From: Bilabrum cf. latius
Lineage: Eukaryota; Bigyra: Bicosoecida; Bigyra; Bicosoecida
DNA length: 64,000 nt
Assembly (NCBI GenBank): GCA_965178125.1
Contig: OZ237771.1
Span: forward strand, 62,001 to 126,000
Direction of reading: 5' to 3'
The number at the start of each line of letters is the position of its first letter. The stretch's first letter is position 1. Both the position numbers and the translations under genes were made by a program. A model generated the notes under the pieces. The model had not been told where the DNA came from. It worked only from the letters and a program-made list of their open reading frames with translations, and did no database searches. Of the stretch, positions 43,929 to 57,024 are shown piece after piece.

Positions 43929-44249
43929 ATAGGCTTGCCGGGTACGCACGTGGGCTCACTTGACCCAGACTACTCCAGGCAGAAATGCTATACTAACCCC
44001 ATATTCCCACTCAATTGCATCTCCTCATCATCACCGCCGCCCCCCAGCGCCCGTCCCAGTGCCCGTCTCGCACGATTCCACCTGCGGCCCTTCCCGTGGC
44101 CACCTCGTCGACGTCGCCCAACCCGACATCGTCCCACCTGTCGTCTGATGATTCCCCTTTTCGAGGCGCTAATGGTATATCCGGCGCCTGGGAGCAGTGA
44201 TTGCTGGCGGGGGTCAGGCACGACCCTGCCCAGCACTTGTTCCCTCGGG

Positions 44250-44312
44250 CCCCCAACCTGATGGTCAGGTACCCTCATCGGGCCCCCAACCTGATGGTCA
44301 GGTACCCTCAGA
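44250..44312 (+). repeat. 31-bp tandem duplication
   Basis: Two adjacent copies of a unit containing CCCCCAACCTGATGGTCAGG, with a small palindrome (CCTGATGGTCAGG) inside each. A related CCCCCAACTGATGGT occurs at ~44934. It is noncoding. Confidence 0.7.
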
Positions 44313-44967
44313 AACTGACATTGATTTGTACGTTACATCGAATCAGTTCTAGAACCTTCACGCAAATCAATCCCAGTTTCTACAGTTCCGGTCTTACTGA
44401 TTGTAACCCCAGACCTGCTAAGACTCCCCACGCCGGGACTCGACCTAGAGTCGGCAGTCCCCCGAAAGAAAAACTAAAAAAAAAACAATCTGAGCTAGCC
44501 CACCCCCATGATCGCTCCTATCACCTACCTCCTCGGCTAGGGTCTGCGTTGTGACAGAGGCTGGCACGGTCGTCACCCCGGGTTGGCCAGCTACCATTGA
44601 GGGCCAATCGCCCCACCACCCCAGTGCCACGTATAACTGATTTACCGCTCTTCTGCCCCACTGTGGAGGCATTATAAGAGCGGTGGATAGCCGCGCAAAA
44701 TACGTCCCACCCATGCTATGGCATTGGCTCGCTGCCGCCGCCGCTGCTCCAGACTCTCCTCCATCTTCTTCCGGTTTGGGTCACTAATCGGGTGGTGAAT
44801 CGATTGTAACCATTCCAGGCAATACCTGAGACTAAACTGGTCCCTACCGTAAGATAATCTATCGTTTCAATAAGTTTTTTTTGTAAACAACCCACTTTAA
44901 GAGCAGAGTCCGTCGGCATACTGCTTGTCATCCCCCCAACTGATGGTTATCTTTTTTTGCGAAAGAC

Positions 44968-47900
44968 ATGAGGTGCGCCGACAGTGGTACTAACGTATGG
45001 CTAAGTGATCTCACTAAAGTATTTCATGAGCGACACCTGTCATCTTCGCAGGAAATGGCAGACAGAGTGAGGACTACTTTACTAATATTGTCGGCATTTG
45101 TAATTGAAAAAATCGCCGACCTACCGCATTGTAGTTCAAGCCATTAGTTTTTTGATCCGTGCAGACAGCACAGCATGCTTTCAAAGTCCCTGTTTCAGCA
45201 GCTGGCATCGTTGAGTGCGAAGCTCAAGCTTCAAATGAATGCTCGACAACACCGGACCGCAGACACAGCCTGGCTGCTTCGGGTCGCGAACAAGCCTCAC
45301 AACCGATACACGCAGATTTAGCTCGCTTGGAAGCTTCAAGGTCAAATGCAGGCACGCGTTCGAGCGCTGCTTCGCAGTCGACGGGCACCACTGGCACGTT
45401 GCCTTCACCATTTCAGCGTACGGGGGGGGGGCATGCACCACTGGCAAGCCCTCAGGCTGGATGGGAACCAGTCTCATCAGCTGCACGAGTGGGTAACTGT
45501 TTAGGCAAAGCGGCGGACCTACCAGCCATCGGTTCGACTCGCAGAGAGTTCACCTGTTTTGGAGCGGGCCTGTCCCACCTCGGGACACACGGCTTCGGGT
45601 TCCGGATCGAGAGATGTGGTGACGAAGACTGCGACAGAGCAGGACGACAGGCCGCATATGAAGCCATCAAACGCACATTCCCATTGCTGCCTTTTGAGCA
45701 CAAGGTGCGAGCGCAATCGATGAAATACGTGATGGATCGCTTCCGCCGAGACGTCGCGCGTGCGCTAGAGAACTTTCCTCGGGTTTCCTTCATTTGGGCC
45801 GACCCAGAGAGGCGCAGCTACCCGGTGGGATTCACCGATGGCGATAAAGCGTCAATATAGTCTAGCACCGGGATCAGGTTCGTGAGTGTGGGGGGTATGG
45901 CCGGTGGGCTCAAGGCCGTGCATGCAGAACTTGGTTTGTTCTTCAAGTTCCCATTCGACGATCCAACCAGGCCCATCTACGGCAGCTATCGCATGGCAGC
46001 CAAGGCGGCCAAGCGGGAGGCGGCGGCGAGTCGTTGGGTGCATGCGATGGACAGCGTGCACGTGTCGACGCCACTGCTGGAGTGCGTGGACGTTACGGTG
46101 CCCCTCGAAGGACGAGGGGGCACTCGTGTCATTCGAGTGCAGGTAAGCGCGATGATACAGGCGGATAGTGGTACTTCCAGCGATTTAGGGCAGTTAGATG
46201 CAGCCACGCTCCGTGTTGGGTCTAGTGACGCGGGCAGTACAACAAACTGGGATGAGGAACAAGAGCGCGACGTCGTGGGGCCGTTAGCCAGCCACTTTGG
46301 TATCGCGGAATACGAAGATGCGGACGCATACGTGTTCCATCATTCGTACAATCGCAGCATAATCTGCCCCCGAGATCTAGCCGCACCCTCTAGTGCTACT
46401 CGAAACATGTCCGGCCCCGTGGGACACTCAGGCAACGGATCGGCTGGCGGCGGCGCCGCGGGAGCCGCGTCTGGCTGCCATGCTAGCCGACCTAGTTGCG
46501 CATCTGGTGGGATTTTATCTCCCACAAGCACTGAAATGTTGAGCGTATTGGTCCGACATGGACTAGATGAATCGTGTGCGCGCGAGCTCTAGGACTTGCT
46601 TGCATCGTCTAGCAGCGGTCTGGCCAAGCGACGGGTATGGGCAGGCAAGGCGCTGGGACAGCCTGGGACGGGGACATCTGGCGGATCTGTGCGAGTTTCA
46701 AGTTATGACGCAGGCAAGGCGCTGGGGCAGCCTGGGACGGGGACATCTGGCGGATCTGTGCGAGCTTCAAGCGATGACGCGGCGCATGCCGACTTGAACC
46801 GCTACATGCATGCCACGAGTATGATCAACAAAGTGGCCCTTGACCCTAGATCACTCGCGTGTCGTGTATGCCACATTGTGCAACCGTCGGCTAGCGGGGG
46901 GCCGTACAGGCAGCGCCTCCCGTTTGATGTGGAGGTGCATTAGCTTCCAAGCGGGCAGCGATTCGTGCTTGACACGCACCGGCTGCTGATTCCGGACGTT
47001 CCATGGATGGACTGGATGGAGTCAGATGAGGCAAGGCCTCGATGTTGGATAGCAGACATGCGGGACGCGCGGAGACCCCGTGTCAGGCATGCCGTGATGC
47101 GGCACCCCAGTTCAGTGTAGGATATTGTGGATGGCATCAACGACGCTTGGGCCAGAATGGTCGTTTTGAGCGACACTGAGTCATGTGGGGCAGCCGCTGG
47201 TACTCAAAGCAGCACTGGCCCCGGTGCTGGTGCTGGTGCTGGTGCTGGTACTGGTGCTGATGCTGGTGCTGGTGCTGGTGCTGATCCTGGCAGCAGCTCT
47301 GGCGCTAGTGGTGCTTCGGCACTAGGCACCAGCTCTGCTGCACCTGCTATTCCTTCTTCAGCTGCTGCACCGATCACAGCTGATAGCACGGATGTCATGT
47401 TCACGATCGAGCACCTCGAGCGGAGCCACGAGGCAGGCTGTTAGATTGCGCGTGCTGTCGGATCATCGGGCAGGATCATGGCTTTAGCTGTCGTGGCATG
47501 CCCCCGATGGTACCACGCCAGAGCGACTGCGCTCACGTGCCTGCTGCCTCCTTAGGCTACCCACCACATGAAAATGCTGAGTAGTTTCGAGCAGTTTGAG
47601 GGCCTGAGCCCAGACCAGATCATGCGAGGAAATCCAAGAGCCTGTACGACGGCGATCAGGTGGACGCAACGATTGAACGAGGCAGCACAAGCCAATGCAT
47701 CAAGGGTCTATAGCGAGTAGATCGGGAAAGAAGCGCGCAGGCTTGGAATTGGAATATATGCTCTATAGTCAGACCCGGTGCTGCACCGACAGGCAATCAA
47801 GCTGACGATGCATTCGCTTGGTCTTGGCTTAAGGCACGCTCGACTTGTGCTTAAAGTCTTATGCGACTCGAGTGAGTATCCTGATGGTTGCTCGCTTGAT

Positions 47901-49520
47901 GCGCCAACGTCAATGCTGGCCGCTGGGGGCGGGGAGGACTATGTCCCACGTACTCTGTCCGGCACTGGCCTCAGGCGAAGCATCGTGGCTGCCTTAGCGA
48001 TGGGACACCGGCAGCACTCGCAGCAGGCGAGTGTCATTGCAGGACTAGTGGACGAGTGCAAGAGCCGATGCGACTTGGTCTTGCACAATGTACTCGAAGG
48101 CATCGCTCGGGCGGCCATGTGCTACGCATCCAAGGGTGTGGTCGCTGAGGACGAATAGGTCCAAAGTCTCGTCATCCGAGACGATGCGGCCAGGAGCCAA
48201 CAAGGCAGCCCAGGCAGAGCGGCAGAGGCTACTGCGCAGCCAGAGCCTCGGCATGGAGCGCACCCACTGTCACATGCAATGCCCTCTGCTCCACTAGCTG
48301 TTCCACTTCCTGCAGCTGCTGCTCCATTCGATACACCGGCACTGCCAGCAGTGATGCGCCATCCGGCCCAGGATGCATATCCAGCCACCTGTGCTACGGT
48401 GGTTCACTTGCAACCCCTTACGTCACAAGCAGCCGCATGTATGCCCGGAGTAGCCCAATCATCGGAAGGCAGTTTGCATAGACCCGCCTGTGCGCTTGTG
48501 TCTGAGCTAGCGCACGTGCAGCGAGTGGGTGGAACAATGGAGCAGCAGCTGCTCGAAGATCTCGCGGATGTCGCCCGCCGCTCACACGGCATGGCCGATA
48601 TTGCCGTGAGGGCCAGTGCAAGGTGCTTGCAGCTGAACTTGAGAGCTAATGGGGGGCAGGGTGAGGACCCACATGTGTACCGATACGTATTCGATCTTGC
48701 GCTGTCGTTGCAACGTGCGGGACGGCTTCGGCTAGCTGCGACACTTTTCGGCTGCTGCAAGAGTATGCGAGATGCGGTGATATGCGCTGATGCTCGCGCT
48801 GAAGCTCAGTGCGATGGTCTGGGGTTGAGTTTGGCTACGATACATGAAAATCGAGGGCTATGCTTGGAATTGGAAGGGCGACTGGACGATGCTGTAGAAG
48901 TGTACTTGAAGTGCGTCAATGCCGAGAGTCTGCCCAGAACTGTATAGATGCTAGATAGTTGGCCTGCGGCTACACCATCCGCAGGATAGAGATCATCGTC
49001 TGAAGCGGCCTCGTCAGTTTCAGGCAGGACCATAGGCGAGCTGGCAGGTGTGCTGTCGATAGAGGAGGCAGCTGCAGTGTACCGCTGTGCCTGCTGCAGG
49101 CGGGCTCAGGGTCGTCATCACGAGGCTATTAATGCGCTCGAGCTGGTAATTGGCTTTCACAGGCAGTCGGCGAGTGTTTCGCATCCAATGTATGCGGCTG
49201 CATTAGGACAGCTGTTGGAGTGCCGCATAGTGCTCGAGGCGGGCGGTGCTGCCCCAGGACTAGCAGAGGACCCCCGAGTGACGGAGTATCTGACTGCCAT
49301 CACCGCCACAACCTCCGCAGGATTTAGTCGCCCTGAGCATGGTGCAGCACTTGCCGTTTGCGCAAGGTACCTCTCTAGGTTGGGCAAACATGAAGACGCC
49401 AAGGATGCCGCTTTGCAAGGAGTGGCGCTGCTTGAATCCAGTCTTGGTATAGAACACCCGGACTGTTTAATTGGTAGAATGTATTTGTCGTAGTGCAGGG
49501 AGACATCAGGCGCCTCCTGA
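44968..49520 (+). CDS. Giant TPR-containing protein, ~12 in-frame TAG
   Basis: Exons 44968-45066 and 45165-49520 flank a 98-nt intron (GTGAGG...GATCCGTGCAG, phase 0). TGA stop; about 1,484 residues. The frame is cut by TAG at 45858, 46590, 46941, 47442, 48156, 48945, 49491 and others, with no TAA or TGA between. The last ~330 residues contain TPR-like helical pairs (SLATIHENRGLCLELEGRLD, DAVEVYLKC, CACCRRAQGRHHEAINALEL, GAALAVCARYLSRLGKHEDA), similar to the kinesin-light-chain and CLU type. The N-terminal domain (GLSHLGTHGFGFRIERCGDE; IRFVSVGGMAGGLKAVH) is not recognised. The middle is Gly/Ala/Ser-rich. TPRs mediate protein binding; a more exact role cannot be given. Confidence 0.75.
45067..45164 (+). 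other. Intron in the TPR gene
   Basis: Donor ACAGA|GTGAGG and acceptor GATCCGTGCAG, phase 0, AT-rich between. It supplies an ATG-bearing first exon to a frame that otherwise begins right after a TGA without ATG. Confidence 0.6.
46641..46778 (+). repeat. 69-bp x2 in-frame tandem repeat
   Basis: Two 69-bp units encode a repeated 23-residue segment (core GKALGQPGTGTSGGSVR) in the TPR protein. They differ at only a few bases. Confidence 0.85.
47219..47292 (+). repeat. (GGTGCT)n Gly-Ala array
   Basis: A hexanucleotide array encodes alternating Gly-Ala with a few Thr or Asp changes, in the linker of the TPR protein. Confidence 0.75.
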
Positions 49521-50017
49521 ACAGCATCCTTCGATTGATAATCAGGAGTTTAATCTCACTCTCCCCAGCACCTCGAAAGTAGAGCGTGTGAGATATCCGA
49601 GGGAAAGTGGAGGATTGATGGAGGAGAATATTGCCGGGGTCATCCGGATCTGGTTGACACGCGGGATTGGAACGGGAAGACACAGGCCTGGCAGATGGAG
49701 GTGGGGGGAGAGGTGATTTACAGGTGGCCCGGATGAGAGAGTGGCTCCGAGTGATCGGAACAACGAATTAACTAACCGCACACAGATGGGGAAGGTGAGA
49801 GGTCACAATTAGACTTGAGCGGCGATTGAGTTGAGTGCTGATTAGGCGATGAGGGACAGGCTCGGCAAACCGGGGGTTCTATCGTGCCCGGGGCAGGTTT
49901 GGACATGGGAGTCTCATGATGGGTCTCACGCTCCCAATCCACGAATACCCTAGACATGCTATGTATGGATAGATCCATCTATCCACGATCCTTTTTATAT
50001 ATCAATGGATGTGTAGA
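49521..50017. other. Intergenic between convergent TPR and kinase 2 genes
   Basis: This 497-bp convergent region is largely filled by repeat copy C in reverse orientation. No gene is seen. Confidence 0.5.
49600..49850 (-). repeat. Dispersed repeat family, copy C (reverse)
   Basis: Read on the minus strand it follows copies A and B in order: CGCTCAAGTCTAATTGTGACC, then a CACCTCCATCTGCCAGGCCTG block, then TCCAATCCCGCGTGTCAACC. It is more diverged than A and B are from each other. Confidence 0.55.
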
Positions 50018-53000
50018 TCACGTGTACTTGTTCAGCACCCCCTGCACCTTGTCACGCGTCACCGGTTTCATCGCGATCTCGCTCGCACCCGACGCAAGGA
50101 ACAGCTCCCTGTCCTGCTCGAGCGCATTCCCCGTCACACCCACGATGGGAATGCCAGAGTACCGCGGGTCGCGCTTCAAAGCACTGGCAAACGTGGGCCC
50201 GTCCATGCGAGGCATGGAGAAGTCTAGCAGCACCAGCGAAACACCCTCGCCCACAGTGCGGCCCAGCCCCGCCCCCTCCTGCCCCTCCACGTCGGCATCC
50301 GCGTCTGCACTCCCGCCCTTGGCATCGACAGCCCGCATCTTCTCCAGCGCATCGAGTCCGTCCTCGCCAAGCAGTACATCGCAGCCCAGCTTCTGCACCA
50401 GCCGCTGCAGCATCCGCCGGTTGGAGCGGCTGTCGTCCACCACGAGCACCAGAGGCCGGGCTCGATCCCTGCTCGTTGATTGCTTCACACCCACATGCTC
50501 CTAGTGCGACTTAGCACCATATTTACCATGATCTAACTGACCGGCATGTGCCACAAGCCTCCCATTGTGTACTCGATGGGCAGTTGTACTGGCCAAGTGC
50601 TTGGTACCAGTGCTTGCGGGTACAGTCTCGCTCGACTTGAGCAAATGCTGCTGATGTTGCGGTGCGCCAGCAGATGATGCAAGACTACTTAACTTCCCCT
50701 GGCCTGGCCCTGCTCTGCTTCGCCTGACCACTGCACGCGGCTGCACCGGTACTCGCACCATGAAGAAGAAGATGCATCCCGCACCAGGTGACGACACCCA
50801 CCCGATCACCCCGCGGTGCATCTCCACGATCGCCTGCGAGATGGCCAGCCCGAGCCCAGTGCCCTGTCCGTCCTGCAACACCCCGCTGTTCAGCTGCGAG
50901 AACTCAACGAACACCTTGGATCGATCCCCGGGGGAGATGCCGGGCCCGCCATCCCAGGACCAGAAACACACGGTCCGCATGCCAGAGGCATCACTCTCAT
51001 CGTGAAGCGAATCTGCATTGGGGGCTCTGCCCGTACGCTTGCCCGCAGCCCCGCCTGCGTCTAACGACGACTCACCATTGCCATGGTTGTCTCCCATCAT
51101 ACCGTCACAAGCCCCTGACTCATCCTCTAGCCCCAGCACCCAGCCAACGTTCCCTCGCGTGGAGGCAGAGCAGCAAGCCTCAAGCAAGAGACGGGAAGCA
51201 TCCACGGATGGCCCCAGGTCCTGGACCTGGATATGGCTGGCATTCCCAGTCGTGGAGGTAGGAAGCATGGACCCAGACTCCAGCGCGATGCCACGCGAGT
51301 GGTGTGACGAATGCGGAGTGGACCGGGCTGTCTGGCCGCTCGCTGATGCTGATGCAGACTGGCGGCTGCCTCCGCTCGAGCTCCCCGTGGCGCCGCGCAA
51401 TTGATGTTCCGCAATCGAACCCACTGCCACGGCCTGTCTGACTGCCTCTCGTAGCGTACTGACGGGATTCGCCGCAATGCGATGCAGCATGCGCTCATCT
51501 ACTGGCAGGTTAACCGTACCATCACGCCCTCGATCCGTCGATGGTCTTATCTCACCGCCGCTATTGACCTGAGCCTGTCTAGTCGAATCTTTCAACGCCC
51601 CGCCGTTGGGTCGCTTCGCCGCCCCTTCACAGCTGCCTGCAATCGCTCCAGCCGCTTTGATGCTCAACGTGACTGAACCAGTTTTGCAAGCAGCCTTCGC
51701 GACCTACGTCTAAGCAGTGGCTGTGGCGATGATCCTATCGTTACTAGCTCGGGAGCTGCATGAGCCATGCAAGCTGCTTGTAGTCGACTCGAAATCGACG
51801 CGCCTCCGTGTCTGAAAAGCAGGCATGTCGGGTGCATCAGATCCTGGACTCGCGTTGCCCAAAGCTGCGAGCTACGGCGGGGGAACCCTACCAACCTTCA
51901 CCTACTAGTTGCCGGCGGTGGTATCCGCAAGAGGTGCGGGAGGCCCGCTGGCTGAGGATCCCCGAGATGACACCTCTCCGCATTGCAGTGTAGACGGCGG
52001 GTCGCGAGCCGCCTGAGAGCAAATCCCGACGTGGGATGGATCCGGCCAGGCTGCTTCCGCAAGAGGTCCGTGGTGAGCCCGGTCACCAGCTCCAAGCGAT
52101 CCACCAGATCCCACGTCTGTGTCCTTCACACCCAGCATCTTCTCTATCATAATTCCCACCGCCGCTTCGTTCTTGTTGCAAGACATGGCTGCCACTCGAG
52201 TCAATGATTCCTGGCCAGAAGAGGAATTCGACCCGCTGCGGTTCCATGCACGAGCACTGCCAGCTTTGCCGTTTAGATCAGCCCCCATGCCACTGATAAA
52301 GTCTTCCGCCCAGTCAGCCGGATCATCTGGCTAGTGGTACGCAGCCTCCTGCAGTAACTCTGGATTCGGACTGCTGGTGTCATTGACTAAAGCAGCATCA
52401 ACGGCCTCACGGTTAGGGCCTGATGGCACCCCAGGATCGGTGCCATTGTGCGCTGCACCAAATGGATTACTTGCAGTTTCTGTCGAGCTCTACTGGCTGT
52501 GTCCGTCTAGCACCAGGTCAAACCGGCCAGATCTGACCTCTTTGGACACCTCGGGACTCAGCTCGCCCACCATTCGCCGCAGCTGCCGACTCCTCTTCCT
52601 TCCCAGCCTCCTCCTTTGTTCCTCAGCCGACCACAGGAATGGGGGCAGGGGCGAGCAGCCCACCATCACGGAAGGCTCCAGCAGCGTGCCGGACAGCACG
52701 GCCTGCATGTTCAGGTCCTTCACCCCAATCTTGTCCGGCTCCTCACCCTCTGAATCAAACAAATCTCCAGCCTCGTCCGTGTTCCGTCGCTTCAGAATGC
52801 CCTCCGTCCCATCGAGTTCCCCGGCCTCCAGCGCGTCCTGGATAGCGGCCTGCACCCGGGCGGCGTGCTTGACCCCGTTGGAGGCAAGGTTGCTAAAGAC
52901 CTGCTGCAGACGGGGGGAGTCGGCAAGCAGGCGGTATCCCGTAGACGATACTGACCCAAGATGTGACCCGCTTGATGTGCTACCTTGGTCAAACTCGTTC

Positions 53001-56000
53001 GCACCAGTCGATTCGCGTACAGACCCCGACGCCTGCGAATTGGACGATTCAAAGTTGATGTCGCGGATCCTTGGGCCCGACTGGTCCACATTGTCAGTGT
53101 CGATACCGCCTGTCTTTGCCACGAGTTCAGCGCCGGCAAACACCCGATGCTTTTGCACGATTGACTGCTGTTTCGGTGCGCACTGGCTATTGCGTGTGGC
53201 TCGACGTTGCACTGAACTTCGCCTCTGCTCCTGCGTGGGCGTCCCAGTTGAAGAAGATACAACGGCCATGGGTGCCTTGAATCGAGCACTGACTGCAGGT
53301 AGAGCTCCGTACTAGGTCTAGCGCGATAACGATTCGCCATCCGGGCGTGTGCTGCTGCTGCTGCTGCTGGCCCGGTGGTCGCTTGGAGAAGCCTCCAGTG
53401 GCTGGACCCGTGTGTACGAGTCCGCATCGCTATCGTGCACTGCACCTGCTTGGCCCTTTTGACTGGTGCTCCTACCCCTGCGACGAGTTGAAGCACCGCT
53501 ATGGCCTCGGTCTCGGCCTCGTACGCTCGCTGATCCCGAAGAGCCCCGGCTCCCCGCGCTACGGTCGCGCGTCCCGCGACTCGATCGCTTGCGGAGCATC
53601 ATCCACGCCGCCCCGCTGCTAACATTCGGAGAAGATTGTGCCCTGAGCAGTGCTTCACGCGCTGCATCTTGCGACCATGCGTTCATTACAGTGAGATCCA
53701 CGCCGCGACCGCTGGCCCATGCCCTAAAGGCAGTGGCGGTAGTCCGCAGCAGCACGTGAACCAGGTCGCAAGGGCGCGGCACCACGGTCAGCTTGCCCGC
53801 CTCGATCTTCTGCAGGGCCGATACGTCGTCCAGCACGGAGATCATCGAATCCGCTGCGGCCCCCATGGAGGGCAGCACCTCGTCCAGCTCCGATCGGATG
53901 CCTCGCAGGTCGGCGATGCACCTGCGCAGCATGTTCAGCTTGTCTTCACCAATGGCGAGCACCGTGGGCTAAGTGCTCAGCAGCCCGTGACTGGGCCGAG
54001 ACGCGCGCAATGCAGCGATGGGCAATGCCGTGGAGGACAGCTGCATTTGCGATTGCCCACGCGATGTCTGGCCACCGGTTGGCAACTTGATGGTACCGTT
54101 TGATCGCGCGTTGCCCCCCTACTTCTTTTGTTTTCTCTTTACTACACGCCGCTTCTTCGGCGTGCTAGCATTAGGCAATTCCATGTCCTTGGCTTGCTTG
54201 GCTGCTGCATCAATTGGTGGATCAACGGCTAGACTATCCGCTTGGGCAAGCACTGTCGCAGTCCGTGCATCAGCAGTAGCCTTCATTGCCTAGATATCCT
54301 CATCAATAAGCCCCACTACATTCGATGGCACACCCACGTCCTGGGCCATTGCCTTGAGTGCGCTGAGCACCCCCTTCAGTCTGTTCTCTGCATCCTCCAC
54401 CATGCGCCGCTGGTCCTGGATCTCGGCCAGCCCGAGCACGATCGAATTCAGGGGCTGCCGCACCTCGTGGCTCGTGTATCGGATGCGGGACACCAGCACC
54501 TGCCGCCTAAGCTTGGCCGAGTGCGAGACCAGCATCATGGTGGCCTGTAGTGACACATGACGATACAGCAGCAGCGCCACGGCCAGCTTGATACCCATGT
54601 CAAGCAGAATTTTTGTGCACATGATCACGACTGAAAATTCAACGTCGTCGAGCTCCTTCTGGTCGATACCGAACGCGTGATGCTGCGTGCGAGCAATGGT
54701 TTGAAGCGCTTGCCGGAAGTCGCTAGAGAAGTAGCCTTGCATGTAGGCGCGGGACATGTGCAGTGCCATCGCCATCTCTGGGTTCGAATGAGAGGTCACT
54801 GCGGCGAAATCGTCCCAAGATGAGCAGTCCACACCTAACGCCCGAAAGCTCGCGAGCAATTGCGACGCGCTGGCAGCATCAAACCTGCTCGAATTTGCAA
54901 TAGAGCCACCTGCGTTTGCGGTGCCGTTCAATTGGCCGGTACCTAGCCCCACCGAGCTGACATTGAGCACGATTCTGTTATTCTCAACGAATTCAAGGAA
55001 GACGAAGTCCGGGGCTACGCAAAGAAGGCCTCGCGTACTAGGCCCGAGAATCATCAGAGGGTCAATCCCGAAGTTCACACCGGGCTCTGCGGTAGATGAT
55101 TCCTGATTCTCGTTAGAGAAGAGCCCTGATTCTATGACTGCATCACGTAGTGCCAGTTCTGCGATCAAGTAGCCTTGTAGCAGGTTCACTGGTTGCCCAG
55201 TCATTAGCGGCATGATCCTGGGACACTTTTCCTTTAGGACTGGCCTCGGAAAAGCGTAGGCCATCTGCATGATAGCACCACATACTGCTAGTGCTTTGAG
55301 CACCGATGCAACCGCCACGCTGCTGCCGGCCACGTACTTGGTCACCTCCTGCTCCGGCTCCCAGGGCTTGAGCCGCTTAACAACGCTGGTCTAGTCGTGG
55401 ACTCTGCTAGGTTCGCCACGCTCCCCGCCTTCCCCTCCCTGTCCCAGTCTAAATGGAGCAGATACATTGCCCTGGCTACAACAGGACGGGCACTAGGCAC
55501 AGCAGACTGTCGCTGAATGTGGCGAGTCACACCGTGCAAGTTCGCAACCACACATTTCCGTAAAACCGTTCTATCCACCTGCAACCGGGATTCCCAGCAC
55601 AATCAACACAATTGCAAGTAATGTGATGACAATTGAGGCTGCGAGCAACCCCGGCAAAGATCGCGCTGCAAACGTCTGGTCTACTCCTGCCTCTCCGAAC
55701 AAGTTGCGACGGACCACTTCTAAATAGGCAACGTTCATCACCTTTGCAAGCCTAAATGGGCTTTCTGATGGAGCATTGGCAGATCGATCGTAGATACTGT
55801 GCAGTTCACGGGCAAAAGAAGACGTCAGACTTTCTAGCCTGCCTAGCAGGGCCAATAAATTACCTTTGGTCTCCGCCTGTGCCAGGACGATGGAACGGTT
55901 GAACGAAATAACAGATCGAAACGCAGCCAAGTCTGCGACTACGCCAAGCTGTTCCCGTCTTGCAGCGTCCACAGAGCAGAATAGCTCGGCATTCCCCTGC

Positions 56001-57024
56001 CAGCGCTTGATAGAGTCTACTCCAACGAGAGCTCGTCCTGGGTAGCTGATCCAGTCGCCGTTGTTTCTGTCGAGCTCCATCTCGATCCGACTCAAATCCA
56101 TTCCGATTCCAGAGGCTGCAAATTCGTTGAGATTAAGCGCGGGTGCAAGTCTTTTCCTAGAAATGGTGCTCAACGCTTCTTCCCCCGCCCGTAAGCGCTG
56201 GGAGGCTGTCGCGGCATTTGAGCTCAAGCTCCCGATTACAAGCAAGAAGCTCAGACCCAGCAGTGTCCACGCGCTACTAAGGTTACCATTGGTGCGATTT
56301 GAACACGGACACAGCTAGAGGGAGTGTGCTGGATTTGTCGGTGCCCCCTATGGCTGTTCTTGATCCGAACGCTAGGGCGCGGCCGCCGTCTTCGGCACAG
56401 GCACACTCGGCGCCGAGGCTTGCCCAGTGACAAATATCAGCATGCTTGCCACGGCTCCGAGCCAGACGGTCCTGAGTGGCTGCGTTGTGATGGGAATAAG
56501 CCCACGGGGCAAAATGAGAGCGTCCGGCGCCGTCAGGTCGTCATGGAGCGAGTCGAGCGGCGGTAACCCCAGAGCTAGCAGGCCGTACTCGGTTGCGGTC
56601 GGCGCCAAGGAGACCGCAGCCATGAAACTCCCGCTGTGGGGTACGGATAGATAAGTACCAGGATGCAAACATACTTTATGCTATCATTTAGGAGCGAGAT
56701 CTGCATCGTGCGGTGCAAGGGATCCTTCACAGAGGGGGCCACCTCATTCAAGTCAAATCCTCACATTTGCACCAATCGTCTCATCTGGTCACTAAATGGC
56801 TTCTATTTGTCCACTTGAGATGCTGTTGTAGTGGTACCATCAGAAGCACACCCTGCTGAACACCATTTGCGCCTGTTCGGATTGGCGACGGTGGCGGCAA
56901 GATCGGGTGGGCACTCCCCAGTGCTATCACCAGATGTTGAGCTCATCTGTCCGATCACTAGAAGCAATATTAGGACGCAAATAATTAGTATCGTACAGAT
57001 AAGGGATAATCCGTTGAATACCAC
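50018..57024 (-). CDS. Giant hybrid sensor histidine kinase 2 with C-terminal receiver
   Basis: Exons 57024-56765 and 56633-50018 flank a 131-nt intron (GTGAGG...TACCCCACAG, phase 2). TGA stop; about 2,291 residues. It starts with a membrane segment (ICTILIICVLILLLVIG) and has further ones within ~800 residues. H-box RYTSHEVRQPLNSIVLG at ~805; N-box QQVFSNLASNGVKHA at ~1335; G1 and G2 boxes at ~1985-2020; receiver at ~2150-2288 with VLVVDDS, LLDFSMPRMDG (phosphoacceptor Asp), GVTGNA and AMKPV. This is a complete His-to-Asp phosphorelay protein. An NLS-like PKKRRVVKRKQKK lies near residue 870. About 17 TAGs interrupt the frame, one of them directly before the receiver (50498-50500). It is an inverted paralogue of kinase 1; two kinase 1 TAGs align with CAG here. 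Confidence 0.9.
56634..56764 (-). other. Intron in kinase 2, shared with kinase 1
   Basis: Donor CAAAT|GTGAGG and acceptor ATCCGTACCCCACAG, phase 2, at the same protein position as the intron of kinase 1. It joins a first exon with ATG and a membrane segment to the conserved sensor region. Confidence 0.75.

Larger units (their letters stand above)
42877..44967. other. Intergenic, 2.1 kb, with a putative inverted-repeat element
   Basis: It holds the upstream region of the lectin-like gene (left) and of the TPR gene (right), the 0.93-kb inverted-repeat element at 43001-43928, and a short tandem duplication near 44251. A minus ORF from an ATG at 44931 stays open for about 135 codons through one TAG, but it would start only 36 bp from the TPR gene and has no known domain, so it is not called. 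Confidence 0.5.

Noticed and set aside
43001-43930. TTTGGGG words considered as interstitial telomere
   Set aside because: They are not in tandem and are arranged as inverted pairs.
44430-44460. Hairpin GACTC...GAGTC with CTA in the loop, considered as a tRNA(CUA) anticodon arm
   Set aside because: The loop has six bases instead of seven and the other arms do not form. The tRNA that reads UAG was not found in the window.
44527-44931. Minus-strand ORF of about 135 codons through one TAG
   Set aside because: It would start 36 bp from the divergent TPR gene, has no domain, and such a length is expected by chance when only two stop codons apply.
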